From positions 1-23,862 of the forward strand of contig CAZTZN010000057.1 in assembly GCA_964617715.1 (NCBI GenBank): a stretch of DNA of 23,862 bases. Direction: 5' to 3'. Within the stretch, counting starts at the first letter, position 1. Each line of letters begins with the position of its first letter. The translations under genes and the position numbers were made by a program. Below, one piece after another: positions 17,971-23,862 of the stretch. Below the pieces are notes generated by a model, which was given only the letters and a program-made list of their open reading frames with translations, made no database searches and was not told the origin of the DNA. Source of the stretch: JALGVA01 sp964617715. GTDB taxonomy: Bacteria > Armatimonadota > Zipacnadia > Zipacnadales > UBA5352.

Positions 17971-17983
17971 TACCATTTTACCA
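17971..17983 (-). promoter_or_regulatory. AT-rich promoter or operator site before the AraC gene
   Basis: A direct repeat TACCA-TTT-TACCA lies in the only AT-rich stretch of the 195-base divergent region. Read on the minus strand it contains TAAAAT (17975-17980), a reasonable -10 hexamer 60 bases before the AraC start codon. No good -35 is present. The repeat may instead be part of an AraC half-site. Confidence 0.3.
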
Positions 17984-18024
17984 AAACCCGGCGCAAACGG
18001 AAAGAACCGCGGCATCACTCGCGC

Positions 18025-18030
18025 TATACT
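18025..18030 (+). promoter_or_regulatory. -10 element for the methyltransferase-CobW operon
   Basis: TATACT on the plus strand, 81 bases before the ATG at 18111, is the best -10 hexamer in the region. The position where a -35 is expected (18002-18007) reads AAGAAC and does not match. This is typical of promoters that depend on an AraC-type activator bound just upstream. Confidence 0.4.
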
Positions 18031-18110
18031 TGTGCACTGCACTCCAGCCCATCCATCGAGTCGGCCCGACGCCCGGAGGCGCGACCGACACCATCAGACA
18101 GGAGACCGCG

Positions 18111-19484
18111 ATGACCGGCAGAGAGGTCCTGCTCAGGGCGATCCGCAATGAGCCCACGCCGCGTCCGGCCTGGGTGCCCTTCGTGGGCTGCCACGGCGGC
18201 GCCTTGATCGACAGGCCCGCCGACGAGTATCTGCGCTCGGGCGAGCTGATCGCCCAGGGCCTGCTCAGGGCCGAAGAACTCTATCGGCCGGATGGGCTGC
18301 CCATCGCCTTCGATCTGCAGATGGAAGCCGAGATCCTCGGCTGCGCGTTGCGCTGGGCGCACAACGGCCCCCCCAGCGTGGTCACGCACCCGCTGGCCGA
18401 CGGCGCCGCGCTCACCGACCTCCCCGAGTTCAGCGCCGAGCGCGGGCGCTTCCCCGAGGTGCTGGCCGCGCTGCGCACCGTCAAGGCGCAGATCGGCGAC
18501 CGCGTGGCGCTCTACGGCCTCATCTGCGGGCCGTTCACGCTGGCCCTGCATCTGCTGGGCAACAACATCTTCCTGGAGATGTTCGACAACGAGGAGCAAG
18601 TGCGCGCTCTGGTTGACTACTGCGCGCAGGTGGGCATGAAGGCCGCGGACGCATACATCGACAACGGCGCGGATGTCGTCGCGGTCGTGGACCCGATGAT
18701 CAGCCAGATCTCGCCCGAGCACTTCGAGCAGTTCGTGACCGAGCCCGCCAACGCGCTGTTCGACCACATTCACGAGCGCGAGGCGGTCGCCTCCCTGTTC
18801 TGCTGCGGTGACGCCACGCGCAATCTCGAGGTCATGGCGCAGACCCGTTGCGACAACATCTCCGTGGACGAGAACGTGGATCTGGCGCTGCTGCGTGACA
18901 TCGCGCGCGCGCACGGCAAGTCCTTCGGCGGCAACCTGCAGCTCACGGTCGTGCTGCTGCTGGGCACCGAGCAGGACGCCGAGCGCGCGGCGCTGGACTG
19001 CATAGACATCGGCGACAGCGCGGGGTACATCCTCGCCCCCGGCTGCGATCTCCCCTACGATACCCCGCCCGCGAACGTGGCGGCCGCCGGTTTGATGGCG
19101 GTGGACGAGTACGAGCGTGAAGTCGCCCGCCAGGTGACCACGAAGGCCGACGCCGACGACTTCGGCGACATCGAGCTGCCCGACTACACGGACGAGACCG
19201 ATGTCATCCTCGACGTCATCACGCTCGATTCGGCGACGTGCGCGCCCTGCCAGTACATGGTGGACGCGGCGAGCCGCGCGGCGGCGGAGATCGGTGAGGG
19301 CGTGCAGGTGCGCGAGCACAAGATCACTCAGCGCGAAGGCCTGGGCATGTTCTGTCGGCTCGACGCGGGCCACGTGCCCACCATCTGCATCGACGGCAGG
19401 CCTACCTTCGTGTCCATCATCCCCGACCAGCCGCGACTGGTGGAAGCGATCAGACAGCGCATGAAGGAGAAGAGCGGCCGATGA
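18111..19484 (+). CDS. UroD/MtbA-like methyltransferase fused to a thioredoxin-like domain
   Basis: Protein of 457 residues; ATG at 18111 follows AGGAG by 8 bases. Residues ~1-340 have the uroporphyrinogen-decarboxylase fold as used by corrinoid methyltransferases MtaA/MtbA: GLICGPFTLALHLLG (~136-150), ADVVAVVDP, CCGDATRNLE (231-240), DNISVDE and ILAPGCDLPYDTPPANV (307-323). Cys312 matches the conserved zinc-ligand cysteine of MtbA-like proteins; where these usually have His-x-Cys, this protein has Phe230-Cys231-Cys232. Residues ~365-457 form a second domain with a thioredoxin-type CAPC (377-380) and a cis-proline-like VPT (422-424). This domain is unexpected and may reduce a corrinoid, thiol or metal centre. 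The gene overlaps the CobW gene by ATGA, so the two products are made together. No corrinoid protein is encoded nearby. Confidence 0.82.
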   Translation: MTGREVLLRAIRNEPTPRPAWVPFVGCHGGALIDRPADEYLRSGELIAQGLLRAEELYRPDGLPIAFDLQMEAEILGCALRWAHNGPPSVVTHPLADGAALTDLPEFSAERGRFPEVLAALRTVKAQIGDRVALYGLICGPFTLALHLLGNNIFLEMFDNEEQVRALVDYCAQVGMKAADAYIDNGADVVAVVDPMISQISPEHFEQFVTEPANALFDHIHEREAVASLFCCGDATRNLEVMAQTRCDNISVDENVDLALLRDIARAHGKSFGGNLQLTVVLLLGTEQDAERAALDCIDIGDSAGYILAPGCDLPYDTPPANVAAAGLMAVDEYEREVARQVTTKADADDFGDIELPDYTDETDVILDVITLDSATCAPCQYMVDAASRAAAEIGEGVQVREHKITQREGLGMFCRLDAGHVPTICIDGRPTFVSIIPDQPRLVEAIRQRMKEKSGR

Positions 19485-20395
19485 TTCCGATCTGCCTGGT
19501 GACCGGGTTTCTGGGCAGTGGCAAGACGACGCTGCTGCGCCGGATCGTTGATAGGCATCGCGATGAGAAGATCGTCTACCTGGTGAACGAGTTCTCCCCC
19601 CAGGATATCGACGGGGCGCTGCTCGCGGACGCCGAGGAGGATGTCGTGACCATCCCCGGCGGCAGCATCTTCTGCCGGTGTCTGGTGACCGAGTTCCTCG
19701 GGCACCTGCAGCGCATCCCCGAGCGCTTCCACCACGAGGACGACCCCGTGGCCGGCGTGGTCATCGAGGCCAGCGGCGTCGCCGATCCCCGGGTGATTGA
19801 GCAGATGCTGCGTGAGACCGGGCTCGACGCGGTCTACGGGCTGGCATCGATCATCAGCGTGGTGGATCCCAAGAGCCTCCCCCGCCTCGTGCATACGTTG
19901 CCCAACATCCGCGCGCAGGTTGAGGCCGCGGACGTGGTGCTGATCAACAAGATTGACCTGTTCGCGCCCGCCGAGGTGGATGCGACCGAACAGATCGTGC
20001 GTGAGATTAACCCGGCGGCGGCGGTGATGCGAACGGTGCGTTGCGGCGTGGACCTCGAGCTGTTCGCGAGCGCGCGCGTGCGCGGCCTCGAGGGGGACTA
20101 CGCGCTGTGCACCGACCCCAATTACGCGCGCTTCGCCATCGCCCTCACCGAGCCGGTGGATGCCGATGCGCTGCGCCGCGAGCTGGAGGCGGTCGCCGAT
20201 GAGGTCTACCGCGCCAAGGGCTTCGTCCCGACTCACGACGGGCCGGTCTACCTCGATATGTCGGCGGCGGCGCTGACCATGGACCGCGCAGCGGCCCCGG
20301 CCGGCCCCACGGGGCTGGTGGTCATCGCCCGCGGCGAGGATCACGATGGCGTGGCCGCGCTGACCAGGAGATACAGCAGGGCGGAGGACCGGTGA
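19481..20395 (+). CDS. CobW/G3E-family GTPase, putative metallochaperone
   Basis: Protein of 304 residues. Its ATG overlaps the preceding stop codon as ATGA. Walker A is GFLGSGKTTLL (9-19), the Walker-B/switch region is VVIEASGVADP (93-103) and the guanine-specificity motif NKID is at 156-159. The usual metal-binding CxCC motif of this family is replaced by Cys65-x-Cys67 in GGSIFCRCLVTEFL. The C-terminal CobW_C-like domain is shorter than usual. Family members load Zn2+ or Co (cobalamin) into client enzymes with GTP hydrolysis. The translational coupling suggests that the client is the UroD/MtbA-like protein, whose fold normally needs zinc; that link is inference. Confidence 0.88.
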   Translation: MIPICLVTGFLGSGKTTLLRRIVDRHRDEKIVYLVNEFSPQDIDGALLADAEEDVVTIPGGSIFCRCLVTEFLGHLQRIPERFHHEDDPVAGVVIEASGVADPRVIEQMLRETGLDAVYGLASIISVVDPKSLPRLVHTLPNIRAQVEAADVVLINKIDLFAPAEVDATEQIVREINPAAAVMRTVRCGVDLELFASARVRGLEGDYALCTDPNYARFAIALTEPVDADALRRELEAVADEVYRAKGFVPTHDGPVYLDMSAAALTMDRAAAPAGPTGLVVIARGEDHDGVAALTRRYSRAEDR

Positions 20396-20437
20396 GGTGC
20401 GCGGGCGGGTTCACGGCACATCCGACCGGCGGCCGGG

Positions 20438-21463
20438 CTACAACCTGAAGCGATGCCAGGGATCGCGATCGGGGTGGCTGAAGCACACCTCCAGCTCGCC
20501 CGCGCCGGGGCGCGCGATGAAGGCCCACTCGGTGTCGTAGCCCAGCGGATCGTCATCTCCGTAACGTGACAGCGCCCCCGGCCGCCCGTTGTACGCCAGC
20601 ACCCTCCGCGCCAGCTCGACGCCCGGCTCGCCCTCGAAACTCAGGCGCTCGATGGCGTCGAAGCGCGCGCTCGACTCCGCCCGGCGCTCGGGATCATCAA
20701 CGGCGAAGGCGGACAGCTCGGCGGTGATTGCGTGGTTGGTGCACCACAGCCGCCCGCGCTCGGCGCGGCGCACCGCCTGGTACGCCCCCGCCTTCTCGAC
20801 GATCGCCGCATCCCCGCCCGCATCCACCAGCGCGTGGTTGGCTCCCCACGGCTGTGCGTCCACCGAGGCCAGCATCGCGAGGGCGTCCGCCACGCTCTCG
20901 GCGCGCGACAGGACCCACGTGGGCAGCGCGTGCGGATTGATCGACTCCTCAGGCATCGGCACCGCCGCCGAGCATGATGAGCCACCGGCCGCGAGCCCGG
21001 CCTCGTTGATGCCGGTGCCGCGCCAGGTCGTGCCCGGCCAGTACGTCGCCAGCACCGCCGGCCCCCCGTCGGGCCTGACCAGCGCCAGCCCCGCGTGCTT
21101 GCCCTCGGCCCTGGGCAGGTCGCAGGTGCGGGCGAGGATGGGCCCGTCGGCGCTCTCGGTGAAGATCAGGTTCGAGCAGCCCTCCAGCCCGAAGCGCATC
21201 GACGAGTAGAAGTTCGCCAGGTAGAGCCATCGGAAGTCCACGCCCGCACCGTCGGCGATCCCCTGCGTCTCCTCGATGAGTTCGGGCACGCGGCGCTCGG
21301 TGTACGACATGTGCCGATCGCGCGCCCACCGGAACTGCCGGTCGTCCCAGTGCCGGAAGCGCGCGGTGAGCATGTCCAGCGAGTTCGCGATCGCCAGCTT
21401 CGTCTGCTCGCCAAGCTGGCGGCCGATCTCGTAGGGTGTCCCCGATGCCTCGACGAAGAACAT
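20438..21463 (-). CDS. C45-family autoproteolytic acyltransferase/hydrolase (Ntn-hydrolase)
   Basis: Protein of 341 residues. ATG at 21463 has GGGGAGG 7 bases upstream. It resembles the isopenicillin-N N-acyltransferase (peptidase C45) family: the FEASGTPYEIGRQLGE-like N-terminus, the RFGLEGCSNLIF segment with Cys96 as the expected autocatalytic cleavage site and nucleophile, then DGPILARTCDLP and GTGINEAGLAAGG. Cleavage before Cys96 would give an alpha chain of ~95 residues and a beta chain of ~246. These enzymes hydrolyse or transfer amide-linked acyl groups; the substrate here is unknown. No signal peptide. It faces the CobW gene (42 bases between stops) and lies 23 bases after the ImmA/IrrE gene on the same strand, so co-transcription with that module is possible. 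Confidence 0.85.
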   Translation of the reverse strand: MFFVEASGTPYEIGRQLGEQTKLAIANSLDMLTARFRHWDDRQFRWARDRHMSYTERRVPELIEETQGIADGAGVDFRWLYLANFYSSMRFGLEGCSNLIFTESADGPILARTCDLPRAEGKHAGLALVRPDGGPAVLATYWPGTTWRGTGINEAGLAAGGSSCSAAVPMPEESINPHALPTWVLSRAESVADALAMLASVDAQPWGANHALVDAGGDAAIVEKAGAYQAVRRAERGRLWCTNHAITAELSAFAVDDPERRAESSARFDAIERLSFEGEPGVELARRVLAYNGRPGALSRYGDDDPLGYDTEWAFIARPGAGELEVCFSHPDRDPWHRFRL

Positions 21464-21486
21464 GGCGTGCCTCCCCGGATCAGGGA

Positions 21487-22296
21487 CTATTCGTCGAGTT
21501 GAGGGGTCGAGTCCAGCGCGTCCAACTCGACGTCCACCTCGGGCACCAGCAACGTTAGCACTTGACCGTTGCCCAAGCTCAAGGCCTCTTCCTCGAAGTA
21601 CACCTGATCCTCCGCAATGCGCCTGTCATCAAGCCACGCGCAGGCGTCTCCATAGCCGTCGACTATCGTCCCCGGAGGAGCGGCAGTCGCCTCCGCAGTG
21701 GCCGAGTCCGGCGATATCAGTCCAGCGCACCTCCTCCACACATCGAAGGTCTCAGATGTGGCGCACCACTCAATGCGCCTTCGACGAGTGACTGCGAGCA
21801 TGCACTGGCAATCAGACAACTTGACTGCCCTGAGGGCCGCAGCAGTGATGGAGACATCGAATGAGGTCTCTTCCGCCGCTGCAAGTATCGCTTCCCAACC
21901 GGGCGCGTCGCCGCCTACCACCTTGCGGAATTCGGGAGCAGGCATCAGCAGCTCCGCCGCGAACTGGTTGGCCTGCCGCTCCTTCGGGTCCTTTGAGCGG
22001 GTCGTGCCCACATCTCTCGCCATGCACTCAAACCTGCCCTCGTGGAGCTGTACGTGGCCGATCTCGTGGCCTATCGTGAATCGCTTTCGGCCCCGCGACG
22101 TGATTCTGCTGTTGACGACGATGATCGTGCCATTCTCCGTGCAGATTGACATGCCGTCAATCGTCTCTGAGAGCGGGTGTTCCTCAAACGAGTCCGCAAC
22201 CGCTAGAGCGATCTCGGTCACGGGAACTGGGATCCGGGTCAGGCCGGTACTCTGGCGCACCTCAAGTGCTGCGGCAGCTGGCTCAGTGCCCCGCAT
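21487..22296 (-). CDS. ImmA/IrrE family metallopeptidase
   Basis: Protein of 269 residues with the zinc-peptidase motif HEIGH at 77-81 (His77, Glu78, His81) and a downstream EXXAN-FAAELLMP segment (residues 106-119) whose Glu106 is the likely third metal ligand. The C-terminal ~130 residues form a separate domain of unknown function. The family cleaves XRE-type repressors in response to stress (ImmA in ICEBs1, IrrE in Deinococcus). The start codon overlaps the upstream XRE stop as TGATG; a GTG at 22299 is a less likely start. The overlap implies coupled production of protease and repressor. Base composition is visibly less GC-extreme than in the genes to the left. Confidence 0.9.
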   Translation of the reverse strand: MRGTEPAAAALEVRQSTGLTRIPVPVTEIALAVADSFEEHPLSETIDGMSICTENGTIIVVNSRITSRGRKRFTIGHEIGHVQLHEGRFECMARDVGTTRSKDPKERQANQFAAELLMPAPEFRKVVGGDAPGWEAILAAAEETSFDVSITAAALRAVKLSDCQCMLAVTRRRRIEWCATSETFDVWRRCAGLISPDSATAEATAAPPGTIVDGYGDACAWLDDRRIAEDQVYFEEEALSLGNGQVLTLLVPEVDVELDALDSTPQLDE

Positions 22297-22628
22297 CACT
22301 CGTCGGCCCCTCTCTTCTTCCTCCGAAGCGCATCGACCATCGCTCGTACTGCTCGCCTGTCGTCGGGTGACAGGTCTTGGAGCCCCCTGAGGAGGACACG
22401 AGCGTCTTGGTCGCCCGCGAGCAACATCTCATCCGACTTGCGCCCCATGAGGGCGTCAACGCTCACCTCGAGACCATCCGCAAGCTTCTGCAAGGTCTCA
22501 GCATTGGGGGAGCGCTTCGCGCTTTCAATCTGCGAAACGGCACTGGCAGTCAGTCCGGCCCTTGCCGCCAATTCCGATTGGGTCCAGCCGCGCTCCTCCC
22601 TTAATTGCCTGACTCGCCCGCCGATCAT
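22296..22628 (-). CDS. XRE-family helix-turn-helix repressor
   Basis: Protein of 110 residues. The start at 22628 is chosen because GAGAGG lies 9 bases upstream; the ATG at 22637 directly abuts that sequence and would lack spacing. Residues 4-61 are a classic XRE/Cro-CI domain (RQLREERGWTQSELAARAG, then TASAVSQIESAKRSP). The C-terminal tail (62-110) is helical and charged, and may mediate dimerisation or protease recognition. It probably represses its own promoter and the divergent plus-strand promoter. The overlapping downstream ImmA/IrrE gene is the likely source of its inactivation. Confidence 0.92.
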   Translation of the reverse strand: MIGGRVRQLREERGWTQSELAARAGLTASAVSQIESAKRSPNAETLQKLADGLEVSVDALMGRKSDEMLLAGDQDARVLLRGLQDLSPDDRRAVRAMVDALRRKKRGADE

Positions 22629-22670
22629 TCCGTCCATCCTCTCAATAGGTGTGTAAGGGAGGGCCGCGAG

Positions 22671-22695
22671 TGACCATAACACATGTGATGGGTCA
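22671..22695. promoter_or_regulatory. candidate XRE operator (nested palindromes)
   Basis: TGACC (22671-22675) and GGTCA (22691-22695) form an inverted repeat around a perfect CACATGTG palindrome (22680-22687); the two centres differ by half a base. The site covers the -10 element and spacer of the XRE promoter, the expected position for an autoregulatory operator. No matching copy is seen over the divergent promoter. Confidence 0.45.
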
Positions 22696-22702
22696 TCGTC
22701 AA
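22673..22702 (-). promoter_or_regulatory. sigma70-type promoter of the XRE-ImmA genes
   Basis: On the minus strand: -35 TTGACG (22697-22702), an 18-base spacer, then extended -10 TGT-TATGGT with hexamer at 22673-22678. Transcription would start near 22666, giving a leader of about 38 bases before the XRE ATG. Confidence 0.6.
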
Positions 22703-22705
22703 ATG

Positions 22706-22735
22706 TTGACTCTGGTTCAGCCACTCTGGTATACT
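22706..22735 (+). promoter_or_regulatory. sigma70-type promoter of the HIRAN-like/DUF4417 genes
   Basis: On the plus strand: -35 TTGACT (22706-22711), an 18-base spacer, then extended -10 TGG-TATACT with hexamer at 22730-22735. This is the strongest promoter match in the window. Transcription would start near 22742, about 35 bases before the ATG at 22777. An 8-base direct repeat ACTCTGGT (22709-22716 and 22723-22730, 14-base period) fills the spacer and could be a repressor site. Confidence 0.7.
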
Positions 22736-22776
22736 TTGTTGTGATGGCACTATGACAGTCGTGAAAGGAGTTCGCG

Positions 22777-23142
22777 ATGGGAACGAACAGGGCCCCAAAG
22801 CCGGACCAGCTCGGCCGCGCCCGCCCGTCCCGCGCCGGGGTGGAGATCGACGCAGTCGCACCAGACGAGATCTGGGAATGGCGTGGTCCGCTTCTGGATG
22901 TCGAGGAGCACGCGTTCGCGGGCCGCGTCGAGGACATCCCGAGTGGCGTAACGCTAGCTCCTGTCCGAGATGGGCAAGACGTGCTTGTCGCGCTGCGCAA
23001 TCAGGTCGTCGGCAGGCTTCCCGCGGAACCGGCGTCCGCAGTCACGGACGCGCTTGCGCGCGGACGTCTGGTGAGCACCATGGTGACCAGCACCAGCGCG
23101 GATGGGGATACCGTAGAGGTCTGGGTTCGTGTGCACGTGTGA
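22777..23142 (+). CDS. small protein with HIRAN-like C-terminal segment
   Basis: Protein of 121 residues; AAAGGAG lies 6 bases before the ATG. The first ~30 residues are basic and probably disordered. Residues ~35-121 are beta-rich; the pattern LVALRNQVVGRLPAEPASAVTDAL (residues 70-93, shown only as 'N-x-VGRLP' followed by a helix) resembles HIRAN domains, which bind DNA ends or stalled forks. The match is weak and rests on one motif. The neighbours support a mobile or defence context: a strong divergent promoter opposite an XRE/ImmA pair and, 9 bases downstream, a DUF4417-like gene whose ribosome binding site overlaps this stop codon. No catalytic motif is visible. Confidence 0.7.
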   Translation: MGTNRAPKPDQLGRARPSRAGVEIDAVAPDEIWEWRGPLLDVEEHAFAGRVEDIPSGVTLAPVRDGQDVLVALRNQVVGRLPAEPASAVTDALARGRLVSTMVTSTSADGDTVEVWVRVHV

Positions 23143-23151
23143 GGTGCTTGG

Positions 23152-23862
23152 ATGAACTCGCAGAGAGGATTCGATTTCGCAGAGATCTGCACTCATTGCA
23201 TGGCCGGGAGCCTGTGCTCGGGGAACCACGGCCCGTGTCTCCGTGCGGCAGACGGCGTCAACGATTCCGAGGAATCGGGGATCATCAGTCCTCGTGACCG
23301 ACGCCTCCATGAGTGGATGGCTGATGTGGGGGGCACGCTGGCGCTCGACTACAGCCCGTCGCGCACGGTTTGCTCGGCTCTTCCCCAGTACATCCCGGTG
23401 CTTGAGCGACAGGCACGAGGTTTGGCTCTTCCGCAGTGGCCGGCCTATGGTCTTCATCTCGATACCGTGCTCACGCCAGGACGCCTCCAACTGAGAGCGT
23501 GCGCCCGTGACCTGAGATCCTATTTCGCCGTTCCGGCGGGTACGCAGATGATACTGTTCTGCTACGCGCGGGATCGTTTCATCGAGGAGATCTGGGCCCG
23601 TCGCGACAGTGCCCGAGTCATCGACCAGTTAGCGGATGTGGGCTTCAACCTGATCATCTCGCCGAACTACTCCGTCTACATGGATCAGCCGCGCATGACC
23701 CACTTGATGCGCATCCGTATGGCACACGTGTTCTACCGTGACATGATGCAGGCGGGCCTGCCCGTCGTCCCGCACATCTACTTCGGCGCATCCGAAGACA
23801 TCGCCAGGTGGGGTGACTGGCTGGCAACCAATCCACATGTGACGGCAGCCGCCTGCAATCTG
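23152..23862 (+). CDS. DUF4417-like protein with N-terminal cysteine cluster (partial, runs off window)
   Basis: The frame is open for 237 codons from ATG at 23152 to the last base of the window with no stop, so the gene is 3'-truncated by the window edge. GAGGTG, overlapping the preceding TGA, is 6 bases upstream of the ATG, implying translational coupling. The N-terminus has four cysteines in a C-x2-C-x5-C-x6-C pattern (Cys13, Cys16, Cys22, Cys29) that could bind zinc or an iron-sulfur cluster. Residues ~165-237 match the core of DUF4417 proteins: ISPNYSVYMDQPRM, a helix with R-x-R-x-AHVFYRDM, then AGLPVVPHIYFG. These proteins are frequent in phages and mobile elements and have no agreed function. 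Confidence 0.7.
   Translation, partial: MNSQRGFDFAEICTHCMAGSLCSGNHGPCLRAADGVNDSEESGIISPRDRRLHEWMADVGGTLALDYSPSRTVCSALPQYIPVLERQARGLALPQWPAYGLHLDTVLTPGRLQLRACARDLRSYFAVPAGTQMILFCYARDRFIEEIWARRDSARVIDQLADVGFNLIISPNYSVYMDQPRMTHLMRIRMAHVFYRDMMQAGLPVVPHIYFGASEDIARWGDWLATNPHVTAAACNL

Noticed and set aside
18024..19373. 449-residue minus-strand frame opposite the methyltransferase
   Set aside because: Shadow frame; the plus-strand product has clear UroD and thioredoxin-like motifs and a good ribosome binding site.
20396..20437. Terminator between the converging CobW and C45 genes
   Set aside because: Only short imperfect CCGGC/GGCCGG pairings and no T-run are visible in the 42-base gap.
22629..23000. 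Upstream extension of the XRE gene to 234 residues
   Set aside because: It would run through the divergent promoters and the start of the HIRAN-like gene; the added residues have no domain, and the start at 22628 has a correctly spaced GAGAGG.
1..23862. CRISPR arrays, tRNA or rRNA genes, insertion sequences, transposases, integrases
   Set aside because: I saw no regularly spaced repeats, no cloverleaf-like or rRNA-like sequence and no transposase or recombinase motifs. The absence of an integrase in the window leaves the mobile-element idea for the right end unproven.

Overview
The window is GC-rich bacterial DNA with tightly packed genes and clear Shine-Dalgarno sequences of the GGGGAGG/GGAGG type. 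It suggests a free-living polysaccharide-degrading bacterium from a poorly sampled phylum. The mix of a PcRGLX/YetA-type lyase, secreted multi-domain glycoside hydrolases, PocR-type AraC regulators and UroD/MtbA-like methyltransferases is what I would expect from Armatimonadota, Lentisphaerae, Hydrogenedentes or planctomycete-like lineages. That placement is inference; no rRNA or ribosomal marker is present.

Region 1 (about 100-12250) is a carbohydrate and hydrolase neighbourhood. It holds a cytoplasmic rhamnogalacturonan-lyase-like protein (-), a secreted mutarotase-fold-like protein (+), a dienelactone-hydrolase-family enzyme (+), a membrane-anchored thermonuclease (-), a large secreted GH20-like hydrolase with a C-terminal GATase/ThuA-like domain (+), a probable gene remnant (+) and a second large secreted glycosidase-like protein (-).

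Region 2 (12446-17915) is a block of regulators, all on the minus strand. In transcription order it contains a PocR-AraC activator, a soluble PAS/histidine-kinase/receiver hybrid, an OmpR-type response regulator and a membrane histidine kinase with a PAS domain. The secreted glycosidase of region 1 follows in the same direction. A strong stem-loop lies just behind the membrane-kinase stop codon.

Region 3 (17916-20395) is divergent from the AraC gene. It encodes a UroD/MtbA-like methyltransferase fused to a C-terminal thioredoxin-like domain, overlapping by ATGA with a CobW/G3E-family metal-chaperone GTPase. The AraC protein is the obvious candidate regulator. A C45-family Ntn-hydrolase faces this pair.

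Region 4 (21487 to the end) looks different: less extreme base composition, small genes and phage-like control logic. An XRE repressor and an ImmA/IrrE metallopeptidase (-) diverge from a small HIRAN-like protein and a DUF4417-like protein (+). The DUF4417-like gene runs off the right edge without a stop codon. The two promoters are exactly mirror-symmetric: their -35 boxes form a 13-bp palindrome, both spacers are 18 bp and both have extended -10 elements. This is the best candidate in the window for a transferable, switch-controlled accessory module of unknown function.
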